In this document: one piece after another, positions 35,597-43,412 of the stretch
How positions within the stretch are numbered: position 1 is the stretch's first letter
Layout: each line of letters opens with the position of its first letter
Source of the DNA: Streptomyces violaceoruber
GTDB lineage: Bacteria; Actinomycetota; Actinomycetes; Streptomycetales; Streptomycetaceae
Length of the DNA stretch: 64,000 bases
Assembly: GCA_000720805.1 (NCBI GenBank)
Contig: JODI01000033.1
Span: forward strand, 1 to 64,000
Direction of reading: 5' to 3'
Made by a program: the position numbers and the translations under genes
Notes under the pieces: model-generated
What the model saw: only the letters and a program-made list of their open reading frames with translations
Database searches by the model: none
What the model was told of the DNA's origin: nothing

Positions 35597-36109
35597 TCAG
35601 GCGTCCTCTTCGACGAGTCGGGCCAGCCGGATACGGTTGATCTTGCCCAGCTCGACGCGGACGATCTCCCGCTCCCGCTCCGGCGAGTTCCCGATCCGCT
35701 CCCTGACCGCGTCGCGCATCTGCTCACCGGTCAGGCCGGTGGCGCAGATCAGGAAGACGTGTCCGAACCTGTCCTCGTAGACCATGCTCATGTACCGCAT
35801 CTCCGCCCTGACCTTCTCGGACGCGTCGGCCATTCCGCTCTGTTCGCGCGCCGAGGTCGGGTCGCCGGGCTTGGGGCGGCCGATCGGCGGGTGCCCGGCC
35901 ATCGCCTGAGCGAGGTCCTCGGCGGTCAGCTCGGCCGTCGCGGCGTCACCGGCGGCGTAGAGCTCGTCGGCGGTGGTGTAGGGGCGGGCGGCGAGCAGCC
36001 GGTTCGCCCAGGCGGTGGAGGCGCACACCTCCTGGAGTGCGGCGAGGGCCGCGTGTTCCTCCAGGTCGTTGAACCGGGCCAGGCCCGGGGGCGTGGAAGT
36101 CGACGTCAC
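35597..36109 (-). CDS. OHCU decarboxylase
   Basis: This 170-residue enzyme decarboxylates 2-oxo-4-hydroxy-4-carboxy-5-ureidoimidazoline to S-allantoin. The catalytic His lies in MAGHPPIGRP near residue 73, and FGHVFLICATG and ERIGNSPERE are family motifs. It is the first gene of the urate operon; the GTG start is 75 bp downstream of palindromic elements. The hiuH start follows two bases after its stop. Confidence 0.93.
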   Translation of the reverse strand: MTSTSTPPGLARFNDLEEHAALAALQEVCASTAWANRLLAARPYTTADELYAAGDAATAELTAEDLAQAMAGHPPIGRPKPGDPTSAREQSGMADASEKVRAEMRYMSMVYEDRFGHVFLICATGLTGEQMRDAVRERIGNSPEREREIVRVELGKINRIRLARLVEEDA

Positions 36110-36183
36110 GGGAGCCTCCGTGGCCGCGAACGGCCGTCGTACTGATCGGGCTGCCGCCAGCTAACGCCCTTCCGGAGGCGTCG

Positions 36184-36216
36184 TCAACAGTTTGTTGAAA
36201 ATTCCGGGTTACGAAA
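36184..36216. promoter_or_regulatory. Urate operon operator region
   Basis: TCAAC-AGTTT-GTTGA (36184-36198) resembles the allB palindrome TTCAAC-N5-GTTGAA. TTCCG-GGTTA-CGAAA (36202-36216) differs by one base from the AllR-type box. They lie between the HTH gene and uraD. Confidence 0.6.
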
Positions 36217-36233
36217 GCCCGCCGGCTCCGCGA

Positions 36234-36599
36234 TCAGCCCTTCTCGCGGTTCAGGTAGTTGTAGACCGTGAAGCGGCTCACCCCGAGCGCGCTCGCCACG
36301 GTCTCCACGCCGTGCCGCACGGAGAAGGCGCCGCGCGCCTCGAGTATCCGTACGACCTCCTGCTTGGCCTTGCGGTCCAGGTCGGCCAGGGGTTTGCCCT
36401 TCTTGCGCTCCATGGCGGCCAGGATGTGATCGAGGGAGTCGGCCAGCTGCGGCAGCCGTACGGCGACCACCTCCGCCCCCTTCCAGGAGAGCACGACATC
36501 GTCGGGGCCGGCCTCGTCCGGCGGGAGCATCTCGCCGCCCATCGCGTCGACCAGCGGCTTCACGGCCGTGATGAAGGGCTCGTCCGCGGTGCCGGTCAC
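36234..36599 (-). CDS. Helix-turn-helix regulator upstream of urate operon
   Basis: The protein has 121 residues. The N-terminal 60 residues are acidic. The C-terminal part has DRKAKQEVVRILEARGAFSV and a Fis/PucR-like helix-turn-helix, VASALGVSRFTVYNYLNRE. The GTG start overlaps the previous stop as GTGA. Its position suggests purine-linked regulation, but the DNA target is unknown. Confidence 0.82.
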   Translation of the reverse strand: MTGTADEPFITAVKPLVDAMGGEMLPPDEAGPDDVVLSWKGAEVVAVRLPQLADSLDHILAAMERKKGKPLADLDRKAKQEVVRILEARGAFSVRHGVETVASALGVSRFTVYNYLNREKG

Positions 36600-36877
36600 T
36601 TCCCGCCCTCCCCGGCCACCCGCTCGCCGGCCACGCCCTCACCGATCACATTGAGCTGGAGGGAGATCCGGGTGGCACCGGACTGCAGGGTGCGGCGCAG
36701 CAGGTCGTCCACCGCGGTGAGTACGGCGTCGGCACCGCCTTCGGCCGTGTTGCCGAACGGGCCGACGTCCACCGCGTCCAGGTCGGCCGCCTCGATGACC
36801 TCGCGGGCCACCAGCGCGTGCGCGGGCGGCTGGTCCAGGTCGAAGGGCTCGGTCGTGAACTCCACTCTCAATCGCAC
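36596..36877 (-). CDS. MTH1187/YkoF-type thiamine-binding domain protein
   Basis: This 93-residue protein has the ferredoxin-like pattern of this family: LRVEFTTEPFDL, VDVGPFGNTAEGGADAVL near 40-57, and ATRISLQLNVIG. These small proteins bind thiamine-like ligands, and some are mere structural folds. It is coupled to the HTH gene. GTG 36877 has GGGGGC upstream. Confidence 0.65.
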   Translation of the reverse strand: MRLRVEFTTEPFDLDQPPAHALVAREVIEAADLDAVDVGPFGNTAEGGADAVLTAVDDLLRRTLQSGATRISLQLNVIGEGVAGERVAGEGGK

Positions 36878-36962
36878 TATGCCCCCATGGCATCGGCTCC
36901 GAACTGCACGTTCTCCCAGCCTTCGGGCTGAGGGGGCACATCTTCGGGGCACCTCTCGGTAT

Positions 36963-37022
36963 ATGCCCCAGTCGCTCCGACACGACCTTAACGGACTCCC
37001 CCGCGGCGATCAGCACACATGC
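36963..37022 (-). pseudogene. Tyrosine recombinase (integrase) C-terminal remnant
   Basis: One frame reads LIAAGESVKVVSERLGH, the hallmark C-terminal helix before the catalytic Tyr of Streptomyces phage or ICE integrases. The sequence then diverges, with no Tyr motif and no upstream catalytic domain. It is a relic of an integration event at the edge of the accessory block. No tRNA or att duplication was found by eye. Confidence 0.75.
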
Positions 37023-37061
37023 GCAGTCCTGTGGTAGCGACCGGAGGCCGGGTGTCCGGTG

Positions 37062-37763
37062 TCAGGAGTCGTCCGTCTCCGACGCCGGGTCGGGCGACGC
37101 CGGGTGGAAACCCCATTCGGCGGCCTTGGCGACCGCCTCCAGCTGGGAGCGCGCCTGAAGTTTCTCCAGGATGCCGCGCACGTGGGTGCGTACGGTGGCG
37201 TAGCTGATGGTCAGCCGGTCGGCGATGGCCCGGTTGTCGAGGCCGTGGGACATGAGGGCGAGGATCTCCTCTTCCCGGGCGGTGAGGCTCTGAAGTCGTT
37301 CCGTCTGCTGGGCGGTGAGGCGGGTGCTCTCGCGGTGGCGGGCGAGGACCTCCATCAGGGTGCGTGCGGGAATGAGGGTCTCGCCCGCGTCCGCGGCGCG
37401 GATCGCCGCGGCGATCTCGTCACCTCCGGCCGACTTGAGCAGGTATCCGCTGGCGCCCGCCTCGACCGCGGCGAGCAGGGCGGCGTCGCTGGTGTCGGCG
37501 CTGAGGAAGACGACCACCACGTCGGGGTCCTCCTCCCGGATGCGGGCCGCGGCATCGGCGCCGGTGCCGTCGGGCAGCCGGTAGTCGATGAGAGCCACCT
37601 TCGGGGACAGCTCGACCGTCATCGGGACGACTTCGGCGACCGAGTCGGCCCAGCCGACCACGGTCAGGTCGTCGTACTCGTCCAGCAGGGCCCACAGTCC
37701 TTCGGCGACGGCGCGGTGGTCCTCGACGAGCAGCACCTTGATGAGATCGGAGTCGCTCTTCAT
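37062..37763 (-). CDS. LuxR-family response regulator of a hybrid phosphorelay
   Basis: The protein has 233 residues. The receiver (8-125) has VEDHRAVAEG, phospho-Asp in VALIDYRLPDG, SADTSD and YLLKSAGG. The LuxR helix-turn-helix (about 155-215) has LTAREEEILALMSHGL and VRTHVRGILEKL. Its ATG overlaps the kinase stop as ATGA. Target genes are unknown; the exopolysaccharide-type genes just upstream are candidates. Confidence 0.94.
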   Translation of the reverse strand: MKSDSDLIKVLLVEDHRAVAEGLWALLDEYDDLTVVGWADSVAEVVPMTVELSPKVALIDYRLPDGTGADAAARIREEDPDVVVVFLSADTSDAALLAAVEAGASGYLLKSAGGDEIAAAIRAADAGETLIPARTLMEVLARHRESTRLTAQQTERLQSLTAREEEILALMSHGLDNRAIADRLTISYATVRTHVRGILEKLQARSQLEAVAKAAEWGFHPASPDPASETDDS

Positions 37764-39658
37764 GTCCCGGTGTCTTTCGATGCGGCCGCCGCACCGTTGT
37801 CCTCCGTCCCGGAGTCCGTGAGCGGCACCCAGAACTCGACAGTGGTGCCGGCGCCCGGTGCGCTCTCCACGCGGCTCCAGCCTCCGGCTATCTGTGCGCG
37901 TTCGTGGATGAGGGTGAGGCCGAGGTGGCCCGGGCGGGACTCCACTTCGAAGGGGTCGTACCCCACTCCGTCGTCGACGATCCGCATCAGACAGCCGTCG
38001 TCCACGCCCAGCAGTTGCACACGGACCATCTTGGCCCGGGCGTGCTTGCGCACGTTGATCAGGACTTCCTGCGCGGTCCGGTAGACGACCACCATGGTCT
38101 CGACCGGGAGGGTCTTGTCCAGGTGGTCCTCGAATTTGTAGGACGTGCCGGTGTCGGCGTGCATGCGGTCGAGGAAGGTCTGCAGGGCGGTGGCCAGGCT
38201 GCCGTGCTCCAGGCTGGAGGGCCGCAGGTCGAAGATGAGCTGGCGCAGGCGGCTGAGCGAGAGTTTGAGGGTCTCGTCCAGCTTGTCCATCACCAGTACG
38301 TCCTGGGGGTCCGTCAGTCGTCTGCGAAGCTGCTGGAGGCGCAGCCCCGCGGCGGTGATGACCTGAATGGTGTCGTCGTGGATGTCGGCCGCGATGCGCC
38401 TGCGCTCCTCCTCCTGCGCGTGGATGAGATGGCTGAGCAGCGCCTGCCGGTCACGGTCGGTTCCCTCCAGAAGTTCCAGGCTGCGTTCCAGGACGAACTG
38501 GGCGCGCTGGACCTCGGTGATGTCGCGGACCGTCACGACGGCGAACGCGCCCTCGGAGGTCTGCAGCGGGCTGACGCTCACGTCCGCCGGGAACTGCTTG
38601 GTGTCCTGACGCCGGCCTACCAACTCCACACTGTGTCCGACCGGTTCCTGCCGTGGCTCGGCCCAGTCCCGCAGCGAGACGGTCAGCGGCTGGTCGGGCA
38701 TCAGCGTCTCGACGCGCATGCCCAGCAACTGCTCCCGGCCGTAGCCGAACAGCGTCTCGGTGCGGGGGCTGGCCTGACGGATGCGGCCCTCGGCGTCCAC
38801 GATCATCATGGCGTCCGGGGAGGACTCGACGTACTGGCGCAGCCGGTCACCGGAGGAGCCCGCCTCGCTCACGTCCGTCACGTAGACCACGTACCGTGAA
38901 CGGCCGCCCCGCAGCCGGCCGCCGCCGACCCTGGCGGGGAACTCCGAGCCGTCCCGGCGCAGAGCCGGTGTCGTCGGCGCGGGGACGATCTGCTGTCCGA
39001 TCGCCGCTTCGACGCCGGGGAGTTCGGGCAGCAGGTCGCCGAGCCGCTTGCCGCGCAGTTCGGCGGTGCTGTAGCCGAACATCCGCCTGGCCTGGGCGTT
39101 GGCGAGTTCGACACGGTCATGGGCCTCGGTGACGAGCACGCCGCAAGGGGCCTGTTCCAGCACGTCCAGGCACGCCTTCTCCTCGATGCGCACGGTCGGG
39201 CCTCGCGCGCCCGGGGCCGGCGGCCGCACGGCTCGCCGCAGCGGCTCAAGGCAGGCTTCGGCGAGTTCGGCCGCCATGCTGAACTGGCCACGGGCGGCAC
39301 GGGTGATCGCTTCCAGGATCTCCTCCGCCGGCGCGCCCTTGACGAGATAGCCGACGGCGCCGGCCGCGAGCACGTCCGTCACCGTCTCGCGGTCGGCGTA
39401 TGCGGACAGGGCCAGAATCCGGGTCTCCGGGGCTCGTTCACGGAGGGTGCGTACGGTGCCGGAGGCGTCGCCGTGGGGCATCTGCACGTCCAGGACCAGG
39501 ACCCTGGGGCGTGCCTGGCTCGCCACGGACACGGTCTGTGCGTGGTCGGCGGCGAGGCCCACCAGCTCGAAGGCCGGGTGCGACTCGACCAGGTCGGCAA
39601 GCGCCTCGCGAACCTCGGCGTCGTTGTCGGCCACCATGACGGGGATGCGGTGGTTCAT
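37760..39658 (-). CDS. Hybrid histidine kinase: receiver-PAS-PAS-HisKA_3-HATPase
   Basis: This 632-residue soluble protein begins with a NarL-type receiver (1-125; VLVLDVQMPHG, LALSAYADRE, YLVKGAPAEE). Two PAS domains follow (about 160-280 and 285-405; MFGYSTAELRGKRL, LFGYGREQLLGM), then HisKA_3 with His in RIAADIHDDTIQV near 455, and a HATPase. A receiver in front of the PAS domains is unusual. It is probably an intracellular redox, gas or ligand sensor. ATGA overlaps on both sides tie three genes together. Confidence 0.92.
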   Translation of the reverse strand: MNHRIPVMVADNDAEVREALADLVESHPAFELVGLAADHAQTVSVASQARPRVLVLDVQMPHGDASGTVRTLRERAPETRILALSAYADRETVTDVLAAGAVGYLVKGAPAEEILEAITRAARGQFSMAAELAEACLEPLRRAVRPPAPGARGPTVRIEEKACLDVLEQAPCGVLVTEAHDRVELANAQARRMFGYSTAELRGKRLGDLLPELPGVEAAIGQQIVPAPTTPALRRDGSEFPARVGGGRLRGGRSRYVVYVTDVSEAGSSGDRLRQYVESSPDAMMIVDAEGRIRQASPRTETLFGYGREQLLGMRVETLMPDQPLTVSLRDWAEPRQEPVGHSVELVGRRQDTKQFPADVSVSPLQTSEGAFAVVTVRDITEVQRAQFVLERSLELLEGTDRDRQALLSHLIHAQEEERRRIAADIHDDTIQVITAAGLRLQQLRRRLTDPQDVLVMDKLDETLKLSLSRLRQLIFDLRPSSLEHGSLATALQTFLDRMHADTGTSYKFEDHLDKTLPVETMVVVYRTAQEVLINVRKHARAKMVRVQLLGVDDGCLMRIVDDGVGYDPFEVESRPGHLGLTLIHERAQIAGGWSRVESAPGAGTTVEFWVPLTDSGTEDNGAAAASKDTGT

Positions 39659-40092
39659 GGCTGTCCGCTCCGTCCGAGCACGGCATTCGGCAGGTGGCGG
39701 GTGCCGAGCTCGTCGCGTCGGCAGATCCCCAGGGACGGCATGACGGCGGCGACCGGGGCGATCAGCGTGTCGTAGTGGCCTCCGATCCGGTCGCAGACGG
39801 CGATCGCCATCACCGCGTCCCACACCGCCGCCCAGAACGCCCAGTCGTGCCGGTGGTAGCTCTGGGCGGTGTCCAGGGCCGCCCGGCGGGCCACCGAAGC
39901 GGCCACGAGGATGCGGTAGCGCTCCTCGTCGGTGGTGGTGCGCCGGACCTCCGCCCATGCCTCGGCACGGGTCTGACTGGAGGTCTGACGCCACAGGCCG
40001 GCCACCCGGTCGATCTCCTGCGGCGACAAATCCTCGATGTGGGTGAGGAACTGCAGGACCCGTCGGCTGTTGGGCCCGAAGACGACGCTCAT
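39655..40092 (-). CDS. Hypothetical protein leading the phosphorelay operon
   Basis: This 145-residue helical protein (SVVFGPNSRRVLQFLTHI, DRVAGLWRQTSSQTRAEAW, AFWAAVWDAVMAIAVCDRIG) has no recognised domain. Its stop overlaps the start of the hybrid kinase, so it is made with it and could be its signal partner. Confidence 0.85.
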   Translation of the reverse strand: MSVVFGPNSRRVLQFLTHIEDLSPQEIDRVAGLWRQTSSQTRAEAWAEVRRTTTDEERYRILVAASVARRAALDTAQSYHRHDWAFWAAVWDAVMAIAVCDRIGGHYDTLIAPVAAVMPSLGICRRDELGTRHLPNAVLGRSGQP

Positions 40093-40157
40093 GGTGTTCT
40101 CCTCACATGGTCCGCCGCTCAGCGGCTGCGGACCGCTCGTCCGTTCCGGCGCCCGGC

Positions 40158-40300
40158 CTACTGGCCTTGGTCCTGCTGGCCCTGGTCCTGCTGGCCCTGG
40201 TCCTGGCCCTGGTCCTGCTGGCCCTGGTCCTGGCCCTGGTCCTGTTGACCCTGACCCTGGCCCTGGCCCTGGCCCTGCCCTTGATCCTGCTGGCCCTGCT
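40158..40300. repeat. Short repeats encoding the Gln/Asp/Gly tail
   Basis: Units like CTGGCCCTGGTCCTGCTG repeat imperfectly with 6-, 12- and 18-bp periods. Copy number is likely variable between strains and hard for short reads. Confidence 0.9.
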
Positions 40301-41714
40301 TCTGGCTGGCGTTGACGGCGGCCTTCGCTGTGCCTCCGCTCTTGCTGCCGACCAGTTTGAAGCTCACGCCTCCCTCGTCCGCCGGGGTGATCTTGTAGGA
40401 GCCGACGGCCTTCGCAGCGCCCTTGTCGTCGACCTGGAAGGTGGCGAGCTTCTTCTCGTCGCCGTTCTGGCCGCCTCCGTAGAGAGTCACGGTCTCCTTC
40501 GGGGCGAAGCCGGAGACGTAGAAGCTCACTGCCGTACCGGCCTTGCCCGTGTACGTGCTCGGCTCGGCGGCCGGCGTGTACGGCATCACCTGGAAGCCCG
40601 AGCGGACCACCGCCCGCGTCCGGTCGCCGATCGCCGTGACGCTCTGACGGCCCTCCAGGCCGAACGGCACGGCGAAGGCCACGGATCCGACCTTGCCGTT
40701 CGCGTCGGCGTTGGCGGTGAAGGCCGGGATACCGCCGGCGCTGTTGATGTAGAAGAGGACGCGCTCGTTGGGGGCGAACCCGGAGGCGGACACGGTGATC
40801 TGCCGCCCGGATTTCAGGGCGTACGGCGACGACTTGAGCGAGGGGTACAGGCCCAGGACCTGGAACGGGGCAGTGGCCGTGGTCTTGCTCTTCTCACCGA
40901 CCAGGATCAGTGTGCCGACGCCGGTCGGGGCGACACCGACCTTGATGTCCGCGCGGCCGATGCCTCCGGAGCCGTCGGCGGTCAGGACGGCGTCGGGAGT
41001 GCCGCCGGCGCGGCCCCAGTACACCTTGATCCGCTCCCCGGCTCGGAAGCCCCGTACATTCAGGGACACCGAGTCCCCGGGCTTGCCCACCGTTTTGCTG
41101 ATCTTCACGGCGCCGACCACACCGCCCGCGACGAGCTGAGCCTGGGCCACGTTGTCGGCGTCGCGCTGCTGCGCGACCAGCGTGGCGCCTTTGCTGACGC
41201 TGTCGGGCACGGTGATCTGTGTGTTGAGCGACCCGGTCCTGTCGGCCTTCGCCGAAGCGAGGTTCTTGCCCTGGCTCTGCTTCGCCGATGTCTTCAGCAG
41301 CAGGTCCACGGTGGATCTGGCGTCGAAGCCGGCGCCCTGGATCGTGGCCTTGCCGCCGGGGGTGACCAGGCCGGGATTGACCACGATGATCGGCCCGGCC
41401 TGCCGGGGGATCTTCTGGCCGCGCAGTTCGACCGTTTTCGGCTTCCGAGTGGGCGTCCTGACCTCTGAGGGCGCGTCCTTCTGCCCGGGCTTGCCGCCGG
41501 TGGTGTTGAGCGCGCCGCCGAAACCCCCGCTCTTCGCGATGACCTGGACGAGCGAGCCCACGACCACCAAGGCGATGGCGAGCCACAGGACCTTCTTCCA
41601 GGTGAACCGCCCCTTCTTTCCCCCGGTTCCTCCGGTTCCCCCGGCGTCTCCTGGGGACGGCTGTTCGGCCTTCTCGGGTATGTCCCTTTCCCTGTCCTCG
41701 GGGTTCTCAGGCAT
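40158..41714 (-). CDS. Membrane-anchored Ig-like repeat protein with Gln/Asp/Gly tail
   Basis: The protein has 518 residues from ATG 41714 (GGAGGT seven bases upstream; GTG 41723 overlaps that site). A cytoplasmic acidic N-terminus and one helix (VLWLAIALVVVGSLVQVI near 45-62) precede about four Ig/IPT-like repeats with recurring glycine-phenylalanine turns (ATIQGAGFDARSTVDL, SLNVRGFRAGERIKVYW, TVSASGFAPNERVLFYI, SFYVSGFAPKETVTLYG). The tail of about 50 residues is nearly pure Gln, Asp and Gly in QQDQGQ repeats. It is probably a surface adhesion or scaffold protein for the glycan genes upstream. Confidence 0.85.
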   Translation of the reverse strand: MPENPEDRERDIPEKAEQPSPGDAGGTGGTGGKKGRFTWKKVLWLAIALVVVGSLVQVIAKSGGFGGALNTTGGKPGQKDAPSEVRTPTRKPKTVELRGQKIPRQAGPIIVVNPGLVTPGGKATIQGAGFDARSTVDLLLKTSAKQSQGKNLASAKADRTGSLNTQITVPDSVSKGATLVAQQRDADNVAQAQLVAGGVVGAVKISKTVGKPGDSVSLNVRGFRAGERIKVYWGRAGGTPDAVLTADGSGGIGRADIKVGVAPTGVGTLILVGEKSKTTATAPFQVLGLYPSLKSSPYALKSGRQITVSASGFAPNERVLFYINSAGGIPAFTANADANGKVGSVAFAVPFGLEGRQSVTAIGDRTRAVVRSGFQVMPYTPAAEPSTYTGKAGTAVSFYVSGFAPKETVTLYGGGQNGDEKKLATFQVDDKGAAKAVGSYKITPADEGGVSFKLVGSKSGGTAKAAVNASQKQGQQDQGQGQGQGQGQGQQDQGQDQGQQDQGQDQGQQDQGQQDQGQ

Positions 41715-41738
41715 GTCGGTCACCTCCTCGGCCCGGCA

Positions 41739-43412
41739 CTAACCGACCCGGTAGATCTGCAGCTTGATGTCGCCCTGACTGGTCTCCCAGACCTTCTGCG
41801 AGTTCCTCAGCGCGGTCAGGATCCAGTTCTCGCGGCCGTCGCCGTTGTTTCCGTCGATGGACTGCCGCATCTTGTTGGACATGATGATGTAGTCGACGTT
41901 CTGCCATCTCCTGGCGAAGAGCTTGTCGCGCACGTCGGGGTCGGACGATGCGTTCCAGTGGGAATGCGCGGACGGGTAGAAGGGGGGAACGTCGTGGAGT
42001 TCGCTCCACAGGTCGTCGTCCATGATGATCCGCGCGTTCGACGGGACGTTCTTCCTTATCCAGGCGATCTGTCGCTCCTGCATGCGGGTCAGGTTCAGCT
42101 TCGGCTGGTACTGGTCCGCGATCGCGACGCGCCCCTCGTCGTTGACCGTCATGAGGTAGTCGGTGGCCGGCAGGAGCAGCAGGAGGGCCCCGGCCACGGC
42201 GGCCAGCGCGATCCGCAGCCGGGGGCGCAGCCGCGTGAGCAGCCGGTTCGTCACCATGCCGGTGGTCATCGCGAACAGGGGGATCAGGGGGGTGACGTAG
42301 AAGTCCAGCAGGACACTGCCGCGCACCAGGTAGAAGGCGTAGGCGAGGCCGAGCGTGCCGATGACCAGGAAGCCGAGGTTCCGTTGCCGGTCCCTGAAGC
42401 CCCAGTACAGGGCGGCCGACATGGTGAGCAGGCCGGCGAGCAGAAACAGCCCGTCCCGGGGGATCCAGCTGCCGTAGAGGAGCCCGCCCGGGCTGAGCAG
42501 GGACCCTTGGCTGCGGTGGAGCTGCCACCACAGGGTGTAGAGCAGCGACACGTGGTCGGCCGGCGGCTTCTTCAGGTCGAAGTCGAGCCCAGTGGGCACG
42601 AGTTCGTTCTTCAGCAGCGCGTACAGGACATACGTGCCCACCGCGATGATCACAGCGAGCGGCCACAACGACGTGGCGAACCGGCGCTGGGCGGAACCCC
42701 GGACCCTGCGGTGCAGGAGGTACAGCAGGCTGGGGATGAAGAAGACCGCGTTCTCCTTGGTGATCAGGGCGACCCCCAGCACGGCCCCGGCGCCCAGAGC
42801 ATGACGGATCCTCAGGTCGCGGCAGAGCAGCAGGAACAGGCTCAGCAGCACCCAGAACATCATGAGGTTGTCCAGCAGGACCTGCCGCTGGTAGTAGATG
42901 GCGAGCGGCGAGAAGTTGTAGAAGAAGGCGGCCACGGAGGCGGCGAGCACGCTGCCGGACAGTCGCCGGACGATCTCGAAGACCAGGACCACGCTGACGA
43001 GGTGGACCATCAGCATCAGGAACCGACCGGTGTTGATCGCGTTGCCGAACGTCTCGAACTGGTTCGGCAACGGGAAGGCCCAGCCGGCGAGCTGGATCCA
43101 GCCGCCGGGCGCGTGGTCGTAGTCGTAGGTGTACGGCGACAGCCGTGTCTGCCTCACCAGCGACCAAGCCCGCTGCATGTAGATGCCCTCGTCGGTGAGG
43201 TACAGCGGGTACTGGAACAGGTGCCAGCCGTGGGTGGCGAGCCCGGTGAGCACGGCGGCGCCCAGGGCGATCCGCCCGCGGGGTCCCAGTCGGGGGAACC
43301 TGCCCTCCGTGATGGCCGGTTGCGGGTTTCGCCCGGGCGTGGGGCTGTGTCCGCTCTCCGCGGGATCCCCGTCCTGGATGACGACCAGTTGCGGTCTCGT
43401 CTCACGCGGCAT
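41739..43412 (-). CDS. GT39/PMT-type membrane glycosyltransferase
   Basis: This 557-residue GT-C enzyme has about 10-11 helices. The acidic catalytic motif YLTDEGIYMQRAW (Asp-Glu in the first extracytoplasmic loop) is near residues 71-83. A C-terminal soluble domain has RMQERQIAWIRKNVP and IIMDDDLWSEL. Such enzymes transfer a lipid-linked sugar to protein or glycan outside the membrane. It overlaps the GT2 gene by 11 bp, in operon order GtrA-GT2-GT39-Ig repeat protein. Confidence 0.92.
   Translation of the reverse strand: MPRETRPQLVVIQDGDPAESGHSPTPGRNPQPAITEGRFPRLGPRGRIALGAAVLTGLATHGWHLFQYPLYLTDEGIYMQRAWSLVRQTRLSPYTYDYDHAPGGWIQLAGWAFPLPNQFETFGNAINTGRFLMLMVHLVSVVLVFEIVRRLSGSVLAASVAAFFYNFSPLAIYYQRQVLLDNLMMFWVLLSLFLLLCRDLRIRHALGAGAVLGVALITKENAVFFIPSLLYLLHRRVRGSAQRRFATSLWPLAVIIAVGTYVLYALLKNELVPTGLDFDLKKPPADHVSLLYTLWWQLHRSQGSLLSPGGLLYGSWIPRDGLFLLAGLLTMSAALYWGFRDRQRNLGFLVIGTLGLAYAFYLVRGSVLLDFYVTPLIPLFAMTTGMVTNRLLTRLRPRLRIALAAVAGALLLLLPATDYLMTVNDEGRVAIADQYQPKLNLTRMQERQIAWIRKNVPSNARIIMDDDLWSELHDVPPFYPSAHSHWNASSDPDVRDKLFARRWQNVDYIIMSNKMRQSIDGNNGDGRENWILTALRNSQKVWETSQGDIKLQIYRVG

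Noticed and set aside
36878..37061. tRNA or attachment site beside the integrase remnant
   Set aside because: No cloverleaf, T-loop consensus or duplicated core could be found by eye.
40107..41468. 453-residue plus-strand frame with a Leu/Ala-rich start
   Set aside because: It reads the reverse of the Gln/Asp/Gly repeats; the minus-strand gene has the ribosome site, membrane helix and Ig-like repeats.
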